The notes under the pieces were generated by a model. That model made no database searches. It saw nothing but the letters and a program-made list of their open reading frames with translations, and was not told the DNA's origin. The translations under genes were made by a program, and so were the position numbers. From Leptasterias polaris (lineage: Eukaryota > Echinodermata > Asteroidea > Forcipulatida > Asteriidae): DNA of 64,000 nucleotides. Below are positions 12,301 to 27,300 of the stretch, piece by piece. How positions within the stretch are numbered: position 1 is the stretch's first letter; each line of letters begins with the position of its first letter. The stretch is from assembly GCA_037783415.1 (NCBI GenBank), contig JAZGTN010000025.1:4526001-4590000 (forward strand), read 5' to 3'.

Positions 12301-15300
12301 ATGTAAGTCTTACCTTTTGTGGTTGAAAGCTGAGATGTTGTTGAGGTTGTTGTTTGTTCTGTGCTTGTCTGAGTTGGTGTTGTAACTGCCATGGTGCTTG
12401 TGGATTCTTCGGTTGTGGTCGTTGGTGTTGTCACCGTGACTGTTGTAGTTGCTAACTGAGTTGTGGTAAATTCTACGACCAAAATAAGGACAAAATTGGT
12501 ATCAGAATACTTTTTAATACTTGGAAAATAAAAGGGTCTGAAGACAATTCCTGTCAAAGCGTTGCGTATAGGTATCGAGCATTTGTTTTATAAATGAATG
12601 TCTCAGGTTCGAGAGACTGAAATACTGTTTTCCTGCTACTACCAGCTTACCTTCTGCACAGCCCAAAACATGTAGTTCTAAAGTAGCAGAATCAACACCG
12701 GTGACCTGTAGGACAGACACACGGAATGCCAAAACCCCTTTAAGGGTTCCATCTGCACTCTTCAGGAGCATCTGCGATGGTTGCTTACTGACTGGTGTGA
12801 ATGTGATCACCTGAGAGGAAAGAATAGTTAAACAAATTCAGAAAGTCCTCCTCACCCTTTGTGCACACATTTTTTAACAAACTGTTAGAAACTTGACTCT
12901 GATAATAAAGGTGTAAAAGTATTTCTAATTTCTCACCTGGGCTTCTTGCGTGCCTTCTAGCAACAGGGGCTTAAAGTCAATGTCTGTTTCTTTCTTGGTG
13001 AAGAATTTAAGTGTCACAGACACAGGTTCCTCAGTTCCAGTCGTAGATGGTGTCGAAGATGATGATGATGAGATAAGCCGTATGCTGATTGCTCTGATAA
13101 AGGCAGTTCGTGTTAATTTTCCGTCAACACTGGGCAGATCATTGTCTCCTTCAACGAGAGGCAAGCTGTCCAACGTGATGTAAGTTGTGCCATTTTCTAC
13201 TTGTATAGTAATTAGATCTGAGGTAGACATTAAACTTTCCTGAAGGCCTGCTTCACCATCCATATTCTCCAAACAGTAACCTGCAGATAAATACGTTATT
13301 AATGGTATCAAATTTGTCACGTATGTCGGTGCAAAAACCTAAAGTTTTAAGGCTAGTCTGATTATCAGTTAACCTAAATTACCTGGAGTTGTTGGTAGCT
13401 GAGGAGCTGTGGTGCTAACGGTTGTGCTAGTTGTGGTTTGTGTAGTCGTCGAGACTTCTAAAATGGCAAAAAATATTTTGCGTTAATTAAATCCATCTGA
13501 GGTGATGATCAAGGTTAACCAACTTTTATTGAGTGATCTGAAATCATGAAACACCGAAGCACCAAAAAAATAAACTGTTTGCTGAAACCGAGTTTTAATG
13601 AGCGAAAAAACGTTCTTTAGTTGGGACGTTGTGGGTGTTGTCTCATGGATTGCATTTCAATTGAAAGCACTCTACTTCGATTTCAATTGAAATGCAATCC
13701 GTGAGACAATAATTGTGCAAGTTATGTTTGAAATAAAAATCAAAAGCAAAATGAATAGATACGGTCAAAGCTAATGCCATACACAACAAACACATATATA
13801 GGCATAAAAGTCTTGTATTAACGAACTGTACCCATTGATGTATGTTTACCGGTTGTTGGTGTTGTAGTTCTTCGCATCCGAGTTGTTGTAATGACTTGAT
13901 TTAAACTTGTAACAGCTGGAGCTGCAAACAGAAAACGAAAACAAGAACATTGCAGAAACTGCACATTATCGCAAAATGTCATCACTCGTTATCGATCTTC
14001 ATTTGAAAAGACGAATTCTACTGAAAGTATTTTTGCTTTGATCAGGGATCAAAGTATAGTAATTAGATCTGAGGTAGACATTAAGCTTTCCTGAAGGCCT
14101 GCTTCACCATCCATATTCTCCAAACAGTAACATGCAGGTAAATACGTTATTAATGGTATCAAATTTGTCACGTATGTCGGTGCAAAAACCTAAAGTTTTA
14201 AGGCTAGTCTGATTATCAGTTAACCTAAATTACCTGGAGTTGTTGGTAGCTGAGGAGCTGTGGTGCTAACGGTTGTGCTAGTTGTGGTTTGTGTAGTCGT
14301 CGAGACTTCTAAAATGGCAAAAAATATTTTAGGTTAATTAAATCCATCTGAGGTGATGATCAAGGTTAACCAACTTTTATTGAGTGATCTGAAATCATGA
14401 AACACAGAAGCACCCAAAAAATTAACTGTTTGCTGAAACCGAGTTTTAATGAGCGAAAAAAACCTTCATTCGTTGGGACAAGGAAAAGATTACCTTCAGC
14501 ACATCCCAAGACGGTTAACTCAATAGTTGCTCCCCTCACACCTAGGACATCAATGAAGTTGACCTGGAGTTCCTTTATACCTTGTAGTAATGGTTCGTCG
14601 GTGGAAAATATCTTCACTTCTGATTGAATGGCCTCAATAGAAAGGGTAAACTGTGAACAGGACAATGAAGGTATTCGCTTTACTACAAAATACTAATCAA
14701 TGACCGCATTTTATAAAATAAAATATAAAAGAAGTAAAACATGTGTATTAGTATTTAAGTGCTCTCGCTCACCTCCCCGTTTGAATCATCGGTCACTACT
14801 TGCTTGAAATCTGTCTCGTCTACTTTCTTAACAAACACTGTGAACGTGATCTTGACTGACTGAGGTGCAGTTGAACCAGCCTTTGGTGTGGTCTTTCCTT
14901 CTGATTGCCCGGCAGTGACACTTGATGTGGTTTTCTTCAAAGTAATAAGAACTCCACGAAGATTGATACTGTTTGTGAACTCTCGCTCTAAGACTGCACT
15001 TCTGCCAACAGCCTGCTCAATTGGTAACTTGGAAAATGTTAGCAAGTGTGTGTCATTGGCATTGACGAGATCTCCTCTTGTCTTGTCTTTTGACTCTACA
15101 CCATTTTCGCTATCCATATTTTGAAGACAGTACCCTGAAAAGACAGAAATGTGTGATAAATACACCAGACGGATTGATCAGAGGAAAGGTTGTTGCTATA
15201 GTCGATTTTACTTCTCGTAACCTAAATAATGTAAGTCTTACCTTTTGTGGTTGAAAGCTGAGATGTTGTTGAGGTTGTTGTTTGTTCTGTGCTTGTCTGA

Positions 15301-18300
15301 GTTGGTGTTGTAACTGCCATGGTGCTTGTGGATTCTTCGGTTGTGGTCGTTGGTGTTGTCACCGAGACTGTTGTAGTTGCTAACTGAGTTGTGGTAAATT
15401 CTACGACCAAAATAAGGACAAAATTGGTATCAGAATACTTTTTAATACTTGGAAAATAAAAGGGTCTGAAGACAATTCCTGTCAAAGCGTTGCGTATAGG
15501 TATCGAGCATTTGTTTTATAAATGAATGTCTCAGGTTCGAGAGACTGAAATACTGTTTTCCTGCTACTACCAGCTTACCTTCTGCACAGCCCAAAACATG
15601 TAGTTCTAAAGTAGCAGAATCAACACCGGTGACCTGTAGGACAGACACACGGAATGCCAAAACCCCTTTAAGGGTTCCATCTGCACTCTTCAGGAGCATC
15701 TGCGATGGTTGCTTACTGACTGGTGTGAATGTGATCACCTGAGAGGAAAGAATAGTTAAACAAATTCAGAAAGTCCTCCTCACCCTTTGTGCACACATTT
15801 TTTAACAAACTGTTAGAAACTTGACTCTGATAATAAAGGTGTAAAAGTATTTCTAATTTCTCACCTGGGCTTCTTGCGTGCCTTCTAGCAACAGGGGCTT
15901 AAAGTCAATGTCTGTTTCTTTCTTGGTGAAGAATTTAAGTGTCACAGACACAGGTTCCTCAGTTCCAGTCGTAGATGGTGTCGAAGATGATGATGATGAG
16001 ATAAGCCGTATGCTGATTGCTCTGATAAAGGCAGTTCGTGTTAATTTTCCGTCAACACTGGGCAGATCATTGTCTCCTTCAACGAGAGGCAAGCTGTCCA
16101 ACGTGATGTAAGTTGTGCCATTTTCTACTTGTATAGTAATTAGATCTGAGGTAGACATTAAGCTTTCCTGAAGGCCTGCTTCACCATCCATATTCTCCAA
16201 ACAGTAACCTGCAGATAAATACGTTATTAATGGTATCAAATTTGTCACGTATGTCGGTGCAAAAACCTAAAGTTTTAAGGCTAGTCTGATTATCAGTTAA
16301 CCTAAATTACCTGGAGTTGTTGGTAGCTGAGGAGCTGTGGTGCTAACGGTTGTGCTAGTTGTGGTTTGTGTAGTCGTCGAGACTTCTAAAATGGCAAAAA
16401 ATATTTTAGGTTAATTAAATCCATCTGAGGTGATGATCAAGGTTAACCAACTTTTATTGAGTGATCTGAAATCATGAAACACAGAAGCACCCAAAAAATT
16501 AACTGTTTGCTGAAACCGAGTTTTAATGAGCGAAAAAACCCTTCATTCGTTGGGACAAGGAAAAGATTACCTTCAGCACATCCCAAGACGGTTAACTCAA
16601 TAGTTGCTCCACTCACACCTAGGACATCAATGAAGTTGACCTGGAGTTCCTTTATACCTTGTAGTAATGGTTCGTCGGTGGAAAATATCTTCACTTCTGA
16701 TTGAATGGCCTCAATAGAAAGGGTAAACTGTGAACAGGACAATGAAGGTATTCGCTTTACTACAAAATACTAATCAATGACCGCATTTTATAAAATAAAA
16801 TATAAAAGAAGTAAAACATGTGTATTAGTATTTAAGTGCTCTCGCTCACCTCCCCGTTTGAATCATCGGTCACTACTTGCTTGAAATCTGTCTCGTCTAC
16901 TTTCTTAACAAACACTGTGAACGTGATCTTGACTGACTGAGGTGCAGTTGAACCAGCCTTTGGTGTGGTCTTTCCTTCTGATTGCCCGGCAGTGACACTT
17001 GATGTGGTTTTCTTCAAAGTAATAAGAACTCCACGAAGATTGATACTGTTTGTGAACTCTCGCTCTAAGACTGCACTTCTACCAACAGCCTGCTCAATTG
17101 GTAACTTGGAAAATGTTAGCAAGTGTGTGTCATTGGCATTGACGAGATCTCCTCTTGTCTTGTCTTTTGACTCTACACCATTTTCGCTATCCATATTTTG
17201 AAGACAGTACCCTGAAAAGACAGAAATGTGTGATAAATACACCAGACGGATTGATCAGAGGAAAGGTTGTTGCTATAGTCGATTTTACTTCTCGTAACCT
17301 AAATAATGTAAGTCTTACCTTTTGTGGTTGAAAGCTGAGATGTTGTTGAGGTTGTTGTTTGTTCTGTGCTTGTCTGAGTTGGTGTTGTAACTGCCATGGT
17401 GCTTGTGGATTCTTCGGTTGTGGTCGTTGGTGTTGTCACCGAGACTGTTGTAGTTGCTAACTGAGTTGTGGTAAATTCTACGACCAAAATAAGGACAAAA
17501 TTGGTATCAGAATACTTTTTAATACTTGGAAAATAAAAGGGTCTGAAGACAATTCCTGTCAAAGCGTTGCGTATAGGTATCGAGCATTTGTTTTATAAAT
17601 GAATGTCTCAGGTTCGAGAGACTGAAATACTGTTTTCCTGCTACTACCAGCTTACCTTCTGCACAGCCCAAAACATGTAGTTCTAAAGTAGCAGAATCAA
17701 CACCGGTGACCTGTAGGACAGACACACGGAATGCCAAAACCCCTTTAAGGGTTCCATCTGCACTCTTCAGGAGCATCTGCGATGGTTGCTTACTGACTGG
17801 TGTGAATGTGATCACCTGAGAGGAAAGAATAGTTAAACAAATTCAGAAAGTCCTCCTCACCCTTTGTGCACACATTTTTTAACAAACTGTTAGAAACTTG
17901 ACTCTGATAATAAAGGTGTAAAAGTATTTCTAATTTCTCACCTGGGCTTCTTGCGTGCCTTCTAGCAACAGGGGCTTAAAGTCAATGTCTGTTTCTTTCT
18001 TGGTGAAGAATTTAAGTGTCACAGACACAGGTTCCTCAGTTCCAGTCGTAGATGGTGTCGATGATGATGATGATGAGATAAGCCGTATGCTGATTGCTCT
18101 GATAAAGGCAGTTCGTGTTAATTTTCCGTCAACACTGGGCAGATCATTGTCTCCTTCAACGAGAGGCAAGCTGTCCAACGTGATGTAAGTTGTGCCATTT
18201 TCTACTTGTATAGTAATTAGATCTGAGGTAGACATTAAGCTTTCCTGAAGGCCTGCTTCACCATCCATATTCTCCAAACAGTAACCTGCAGATAAATACG

Positions 18301-21300
18301 TTATTAATGGTATCAAATTTGTCACGTATGTCGGTGCAAAAACCTAAAGTTTTAAGGCTAGTCTGATTATCAGTTAACCTAAATTACCTGGAGTTGTTGG
18401 TAGCTGAGGAGCCGTGGTGCTAACGGTTGTGCTAGTTGTGGTTTGTGTAGTCGTCGAGACTTCTAAAATGGCAAAAAATATTTTAGGTTAATTAAATCCA
18501 TCTGAGGTGATGATCAAGGTTAACCAACTTTTATTGAGTGATCTGAAATCATGAAACACAGAAGCACCCAAAAAATTAACTGTTTGCTGAAACCGAGTTT
18601 TAATGAGCGAAAAAAACCTTCATTCGTTGGGACAAGGAAAAGATTACCTTCAGCACATCCCAAGACGGTTAACTCAATAGTTGCTCCACTCACACCTAGG
18701 ACATCAATGAAGTTGACCTGGAGTTCCTTTATACCTTGTAGTAATGGTTCGTCGGTGGAAAATATCTTCACTTCTGATTGAATGGCCTCAATAGAAAGGG
18801 TAAACTGTGAACAGGACAATGAAGGTATTTGCTTTACTACAAAATACTAATCAATGACCGCATTTTATAAAATAAAATATAAAACAAGTAAAACATGTGT
18901 ATTAGTATTTAAGTGCTCTAGCTCACCTCCCCGTTTGAATCATCGGTCACTACTTGCTTGAAATCTGTCTCGTCTACTTTCTTAACAAACACTGTGAACG
19001 TGATCTTGACTGACTGAGGTGCAGTTGAACCAGCCTTTGGTGTGGTCTTTCCTTCTGATTGCCCGGCAGTGACACTTGATGTGGTTTTCTTCAAAGTAAT
19101 AAGAACTCCACGAAGATTGATACTGTTTGTGAACTCTCGCTCTAAGACTGCACTTCTGCCAACAGCCTGCTCAATTGGTAACTTGGAAAAAGTTAGCAAG
19201 TGTGTGTCATTGGCATTGACGAGATCTCCTCTTGTCTTGTCTTTTGACTCTACACCATTTTCGCTATCCATATTTTGAAGACAGTACCCTGAAAAGACAG
19301 AAATGTGTGATAAATACACCAGACGGATTGATCAGAGGAAAGGTTGTTGCTATAGTCGATTTTACTTCTCGTAACCTAAATAATGTAAGTCTTACCTTTT
19401 GTGGTTGAAAGCTGAGATGTTGTTGAGGTTGTTGTTTGTTCTGTGCTTGTCTGAGTTGGTGTTGTAACTGCCATGGTGCTTGTGGATTCTTCGGTTGTGG
19501 TCGTTGGTGTTGTCACCGAGACTGTTGTAGTTGCTAACTGAGTTGTGGTAAATTCTACGACCAAAATAAGGACAAAATTGGTATTAGAATACTTTTTAAT
19601 ACTTGGAAAATAAAAGGGTCTGAAGACAATTCCTGTCAAAGCGTTGCGTATAGGTATCGAGCATTTGTTTTATAAATGAATGTCTCAGGTTCGAGAGACT
19701 GAAATACTGTTTTCCTGCTACTACCAGCTTACCTTCTGCACAGCCCAAAACATGTAGTTCTAAAGTAGCAGAATCAACACCGGTGACCTGTAGGACAGAC
19801 ACACGGAATGCCAAAACCCCTTTAAGGGTTCCATCTGCACTCTTCAGGAGCATCTGCGATGGTTGCTTACTGACTGGTGTGAATGTGATCACCTGAGAGG
19901 AAAGAATAGTTAAACAAATTCAGAAAGTCCTCCTCACCCTTTGTGCACACATTTTTTAACAAACTGTTAGAAACTTGACTCTGATAATAAAGGTGTAAAA
20001 GTATTTCTAATTTCTCACCTGGGCTTCTTGCGTGCCTTCTAGCAACAGGGGCTTAAAGTCAATGTCTGTTTCTTTCTTGGTGAAGAATTTAAGTGTCACA
20101 GACACAGGTTCCTCAGTTCCAGTGGTAGATGGTGTCGAAGATGATGATGATGAGATAAGCCGTATGCTGATTGCTCTGATAAAGGCAGTTCGTGTTAATT
20201 TTCCGTCAACACTGGGCAGATCATTGTCTCCTTCAACGAGAGGCAAGCTGTCCAACGTGATGTAAGTTGTGCCATTTTCTACTTGTATAGTAATTAGATC
20301 TGAGGTAGACATTAAGCTTTCCTGAAGGCCTGCTTCACCATCCATATTCTCCAAACAGTAACCTGCAGATAAATACGTTATTAATGGTATCAAATTTGTC
20401 ACGTATGTCGGTGCAAAAACCTAAAGTTTTAAGGCTAGTCTGATTATCAGTTAACCTAAATTACCTGGAGTTGTTGGTAGCTGAGGAGCTGTGGTGCTAA
20501 CGGTTGTGCTAGTTGTGGTTTGTGTAGTCGTCGAGACTTCTAAAATGGCAAACAATATTTTAGGTTAATTAAATCCATCTGAGGTGATGATCAAGGTTAA
20601 CCAACTTTTATTGAGTGATCTGAAATCATGAAACACAGAAGCACCCAAAAAATTAACTGTTTGCTGAAACCGAGTTTTAATGAGCGAAAAAACCGTTCAT
20701 TCGTTGGGACAAGGAAAAGATTACCTTCAGCACATCCCAAGACGGTTAACTCAATAGTTGCTCCACTCACACCTAGGACATCAATGAAGTTGACCTGGAG
20801 TTCCTTTATACCTTGTAGTAATGGTTCGTCGGTGGAAAATATCTTCACTTCTGATTGAATGGCCTCAATAGAAAGGGTAAACTGTGAACAGGACAATGAA
20901 GGTATTTGCTTTACTACAAAATACTAATCAATGACCGCATTTTATAAAATAAAATATAAAAGAAGTAAAACATGTGTATTAGTATTTAAGTGCTCTCGCT
21001 CACCTCCCCGTTTGAATCATCGGTCACTACTTGCTTGAAATCTGTCTCGTCTACTTTCTTAACAAACACTGTGAACGTGATCTTGACTGACTGAGGTGCA
21101 GTTGAACCAGCCTTTGGTGTGGTCTTTCCTTCTGATTGCCCGGCAGTGACACTTGATGTGGTTTTCTTCAAAGTAATAAGAACTCCACGAAGATTGATAC
21201 TGTTTGTGAACTCTCGCTCTAAGACTGCACTTCTGCCAACAGCCTGCTCAATTGGTAACTTGGAAAAAGTTAGCAAGTGTGTGTCATTGGCATTGACGAG

Positions 21301-24300
21301 ATCTCCTCTTGTCTTGTCTTTTGACTCTACACCATTTTCGCTATCCATATTTTGAAGACAGTACCCTGAAAAGACAGAAATGTGTGATAAATACACCAGA
21401 CGGATTGATCAGAGGAAAGGTTGTTGCTATAGTCGATTTTACTTCTCGTAACCTAAATAATGTAAGTCTTACCTTTTGTGGTTGAAAGCTGAGATGTTGT
21501 TGAGGTTGTTGTTTGTTCTGTGCTTGTCTGAGTTGGTGTTGTAACTGCCATGGTGCTTGTGGATTCTTCGGTTGTGGTCGTTGGTGTTGTCACCGAGACT
21601 GTTGTAGTTGCTAACTGAGTTGTGGTAAATTCTACGACCAAAATAAGGAAAAAATTGGTATTAGAATACTTTTTAATACTTGGAAAATAAAAGGGTCTGA
21701 AGACAATTCCTGTCAAAGCGTTGCGTATAGGTATCGAGCATTTGTTTTATAAATGAATGTCTCAGGTTCGAGAGACTGAAATACTGTTTTCCTGCTACTA
21801 CCAGCTTACCTTCTGCACAGCCCAAAACATGTAGTTCTAAAGTAGCAGAATCAACACCGGTGACCTGTAGGACAGACACACGGAATGCCAAAACCCCTTT
21901 AAGGGTTCCATCTGCACTCTTCAGGAGCATCTGCGATGGTTGCTTACTGACTGGTGTGAATGTGATCACCTGAGAGGAAAGAATAGTTAAACAAATTCAG
22001 AAAGTCCTCCTCACCCTTTGTGCACACATTTTTTAACAAACTGTTAGAAACTTGACTCTGATAATAAAGGTGTAAAAGTATTTCTAATTTCTCACCTGGG
22101 CTTCTTGCGTGCCTTCTAGCAACAGGGGCTTAAAGTCAATGTCTGTTTCTTTCTTGGTGAAGAATTTAAGTGTCACAGACACAGGTTCCTCAGTTCCAGT
22201 GGTAGATGGTGTCGAAGATGATGATGATGAGATAAGCCGTATGCTGATTGCTCTGATAAAGGCAGTTCGTGTTAATTTTCCGTCAACACTGGGCAGATCA
22301 TTGTCTCCTTCAACGAGAGGCAAGCTGTCCAACGTGATGTAAGTTGTGCCATTTTCTACTTGTATAGTAATTAGATCTGAGGTAGACATTAAGCTTTCCT
22401 GAAGGCCTGCTTCACCATCCATATTCTCCAAACAGTAACCTGCAGATAAATACGTTATTAATGGTATCAAATTTGTCACGTATGTCGGTGCAAAAACCTA
22501 AAGTTTTAAGGCTAGTCTGATTATCAGTTAACCTAAATTACCTGGAGTTGTTGGTAGCTGAGGAGCTGTGGTGCTAACGGTTGTGCTAGTTGTGGTTTGT
22601 GTAGTCGTCGAGACTTCTAAAATGGCAAACAATATTTTAGGTTAATTAAATCCATCTGAGGTGATGATCAAGGTTAACCAACTTTTATTGAGTGATCTGA
22701 AATCATGAAACACAGAAGCACCCAAAAAATTAACTGTTTGCTGAAACCGAGTTTTAATGAGCGAAAAAACCGTTCATTCGTTGGGACAAGGAAAAGATTA
22801 CCTTCAGCACATCCCAAGACGGTTAACTCAATAGTTGCTCCACTCACACCTAGGACATCAATGAAGTTGACCTGGAGTTCCTTTATACCTTGTAGTAATG
22901 GTTCGTCGGTGGAAAATATCTTCACTTCTGATTGAATGGCCTCAATAGAAAGGGTAAACTGTGAACAGGACAATGAAGGTATTTGCTTTACTACAAAATA
23001 CTAATCAATGACCGCATTTTATAAAATAAAATATAAAACAAGTAAAACATGTGTATTAGTATTTAAGTGCTCTCGCTCACCTCCCCGTTTGAATCATCGG
23101 TCATTACTTGCTTGAAATCTGTCTCGTCTACTTTCTTAACAAACACTGTGAACGTGATCTTGACTGACTGAGGTGCAGTTGAACCAGCCTTTGGTGTGGT
23201 CTTTCCTTCTGATTGCCCGGCAGTGACACTTGATGTGGTTTTCTTCAAAGTAATAAGAACTCCACGAAGATTGATACTGTTTGTGAACTCTCGCTCTAAG
23301 ACTGCACTTCTGCCAACAGCCTGCTCAATTGGTAACTTGGAAAATGTTAGCAAGTGTGTGTCATTGGCATTGACGAGATCTCCTCTTGTCTTGTCTTTTG
23401 ACTCTACACCATTTTCGCTATCCATATTTTGAAGACAGTACCCTGAAAAGACAGAAATGTGTGATAAATACACCAGACGGATTGATCAGAGGAAAGGTTG
23501 TTGCTATAGTCGATTTTACTTCTCGTAACCTAAATAATGTAAGTCTTACCTTTTGTGGTTGAAAGCTGAGATGTTGTTGAGGTTGTTGTTTGTTCTGTGC
23601 TTGTCTGAGTTGGTGTTGTAACTGCCATGGTGCTTGTGGATTCTTCGGTTGTGGTCGTTGGTGTTGTCACCGAGACTGTTGTAGTTGCTAACTGAGTTGT
23701 GGTAAATTCTACGACCAAAATAAGGACAAAATTGGTATTAGAATACTTTTTAATACTTGGAAAATAAAAGGGTCTGAAGACAATTCCTGTCAAAGCGTTG
23801 CGTATAGGTATCGAGCATTTGTTTTATAAATGAATGTCTCAGGTTCGAGAGACTGAAATACTGTTTTCCTGCTACTACCAGCTTACCTTCTGCACAGCCC
23901 AAAACATGTAGTTCTAAAGTAGCAGAATCAACACCGGTGACCTGTAGGACAGACACACGGAATGCCAAAACCCCTTTAAGGGTTCCATCTGCACTCTTCA
24001 GGAGCATCTGCGATGGTTGCTTACTGACTGGTGTGAATGTGATCACCTGAGAGGAAAGAATAGTTAAACAAATTCAGAAAGTCCTCCTCACCCTTTGTGC
24101 ACACATTTTTTAACAAACTGTTAGAAACTTGACTCTGATAATAAAGGTGTAAAAGTATTTCTAATTTCTCACCTGGGCTTCTTGCGTGCCTTCTAGCAAC
24201 AGGGGCTTAAAGTCAATGTCTGTTTCTTTCTTGGTGAAGAATTTAAGTGTCACAGACACAGGTTCCTCAGTTCCAGTCGTAGATGGTGTCGATGATGATG

Positions 24301-27300
24301 ATGATGAGATAAGCCGTATGCTGATTGCTCTGATAAAGGCAGTTCGTGTTAATTTTCCGTCAACACTGGGCAGATCATTGTCTCCTTCAACGAGAGGCAA
24401 GCTGTCCAACGTGATGTAAGTTGTGCCATTTTCTACTTGTATAGTAATTAGATCTGAGGTAGACATTAAGCTTTCCTGAAGGCCTGCTTCACCATCCATA
24501 TTCTCCAAACAGTAACCTGCAGATAAATACGTTATTAATGGTATCAAATTTGTCACGTATGTCGGTGCAAAAACCTAAAGTTTTAAGGCTAGTCTGATTA
24601 TCAGTTAACCTAAATTACCTGGAGTTGTTGGTAGCTGAGGAGCCGTGGTGCTAACGGTTGTGCTAGTTGTGGTTTGTGTAGTCGTCGAGACTTCTAAAAT
24701 GGCAAAAAATATTTTAGGTTAATTAAATCCATCTGAGGTGATGATCAAGGTTAACCAACTTTTATTGAGTGATCTGAAATCATGAAACACAGAAGCACCC
24801 AAAAAATTAACTGTTTGCTGAAACCGAGTTTTAATGAGCGAAAAAACCGTTCATTCGTTGGGACAAGGAAAAGATTACCTTCAGCACATCCCAAGACGGT
24901 TAACTCAATAGTTGCTCCACTCACACCTAGGACATCAATGAAGTTGACCTGGAGTTCCTTTATACCTTGTAGTAATGGTTCGTCGGTGGAAAATATCTTC
25001 ACTTCTGATTGAATGGCCTCAATAGAAAGGGTAAACTGTGAACAGGACAATGAAGGTATTTGCTTTACTACAAAATACTAATCAATGACCGCATTTTATA
25101 AAATAAAATATAAAACAAGTAAAACATGTGTATTAGTATTTAAGTGCTCTAGCTCACCTCCCCGTTTGAATCATCGGTCACTACTTGCTTGAAATCTGTC
25201 TCGTCTACTTTCTTAACAAACACTGTGAACGTGATCTTGACTGACTGAGGTGCAGTTGAACCAGCCTTTGGTGTGGTCTTTCCTTCTGATTGCCCGGCAG
25301 TGACACTTGATGTGGTTTTCTTCAAAGTAATAAGAACTCCACGAAGATTGATACTGTTTGTGAACTCTCGCTCTAAGACTGCACTTCTGCCAACAGCCTG
25401 CTCAATTGGTAACTTGGAAAAAGTTAGCAAGTGTGTGTCATTGGCATTGACGAGATCTCCTCTTGTCTTGTCTTTTGACTCTACACCATTTTCGCTATCC
25501 ATATTTTGAAGACAGTACCCTGAAAAGACAGAAATGTGTGATAAATACACCAGACGGATTGATCAGAGGAAAGGTTGTTGCTATAGTCGATTTTACTTCT
25601 CGTAACCTAAATAATGTAAGTCTTACCTTTTGTGGTTGAAAGCTGAGATGTTGTTGAGGTTGTTGTTTGTTCTGTGCTTGTCTGAGTTGGTGTTGTAACT
25701 GCCATGGTGCTTGTGGATTCTTCGGTTGTGGTCGTTGGTGTTGTCACCGAGACTGTTGTAGTTGCTAACTGAGTTGTGGTAAATTCTACGACCAAAATAA
25801 GGACAAAATTGGTATTAGAATACTTTTTAATACTTGGAAAATAAAAGGGTCTGAAGACAATTCCTGTCAAAGCGTTGCGTATAGGTATCGAGCATTTGTT
25901 TTATAAATGAATGTCTCAGGTTCGAGAGACTGAAATACTGTTTTCCTGCTACTACCAGCTTACCTTCTGCACAGCCCAAAACATGTAGTTCTAAAGTAGC
26001 AGAATCAACACCGGTGACCTGTAGGACAGACACACGGAATGCCAAAACCCCTTTAAGGGTTCCATCTGCACTCTTCAGGAGCATCTGCGATGGTTGCTTA
26101 CTGACTGGTGTGAATGTGATCACCTGAGAGGAAAGAATAGTTAAACAAATTCAGAAAGTCCTCCTCACCCTTTGTGCACACATTTTTTAACAAACTGTTA
26201 GAAACTTGACTCTGATAATAAAGGTGTAAAAGTATTTCTAATTTCTCACCTGGGCTTCTTGCGTGCCTTCTAGCAACAGGGGCTTAAAGTCAATGTCTGT
26301 TTCTTTCTTGGTGAAGAATTTAAGTGTCACAGACACAGGTTCCTCAGTTCCAGTGGTAGATGGTGTCGAAGATGATGATGATGAGATAAGCCGTATGCTG
26401 ATTGCTCTGATAAAGGCAGTTCGTGTTAATTTTCCGTCAACACTGGGCAGATCATTGTCTCCTTCAACGAGAGGCAAGCTGTCCAACGTGATGTAAGTTG
26501 TGCCATTTTCTACTTGTATAGTAATTAGATCTGAGGTAGACATTAAGCTTTCCTGAAGGCCTGCTTCACCATCCATATTCTCCAAACAGTAACCTGCAGA
26601 TAAATACGTTATTAATGGTATCAAATTTGTCACGTATGTCGGTGCAAAAACCTAAAGTTTTAAGGCTAGTCTGATTATCAGTTAACCTAAATTACCTGGA
26701 GTTGTTGGTAGCTGAGGAGCTGTGGTGCTAACGGTTGTGCTAGTTGTGGTTTGTGTAGTCGTCGAGACTTCTAAAATGGCAAACAATATTTTAGGTTAAT
26801 TAAATCCATCTGAGGTGATGATCAAGGTTAACCAACTTTTATTGAGTGATCTGAAATCATGAAACACAGAAGCACCCAAAAAATTAACTGTTTGCTGAAA
26901 CCGAGTTTTAATGAGCGAAAAAACCGTTCATTCGTTGGGACAAGGAAAAGATTACCTTCAGCACATCCCAAGACGGTTAACTCAATAGTTGCTCCACTCA
27001 CACCTAGGACATCAATGAAGTTGACCTGGAGTTCCTTTATACCTTGTAGTAATGGTTCGTCGGTGGAAAATATCTTCACTTCTGATTGAATGGCCTCAAT
27101 AGAAAGGGTAAACTGTGAACAGGACAATGAAGGTATTTGCTTTACTACAAAATACTAATCAATGACCGCATTTTATAAAATAAAATATAAAACAAGTAAA
27201 ACATGTGTATTAGTATTTAAGTGCTCTCGCTCACCTCCCCGTTTGAATCATCGGTCATTACTTGCTTGAAATCTGTCTCGTCTACTTTCTTAACAAACAC

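Noticed and set aside
18061..18078. GAT trinucleotide tract as an expandable microsatellite
   Set aside because: It is four to five repeats long, codes for serine, and varies only by silent substitution with no length change among units.
17942..24516. Assembly artefact from collapsed or over-expanded repeats
   Set aside because: Unit-specific substitutions, indels and the single LINE copy distinguish units, so the array is real in outline. The exact copy number still depends on the assembly and cannot be verified here.
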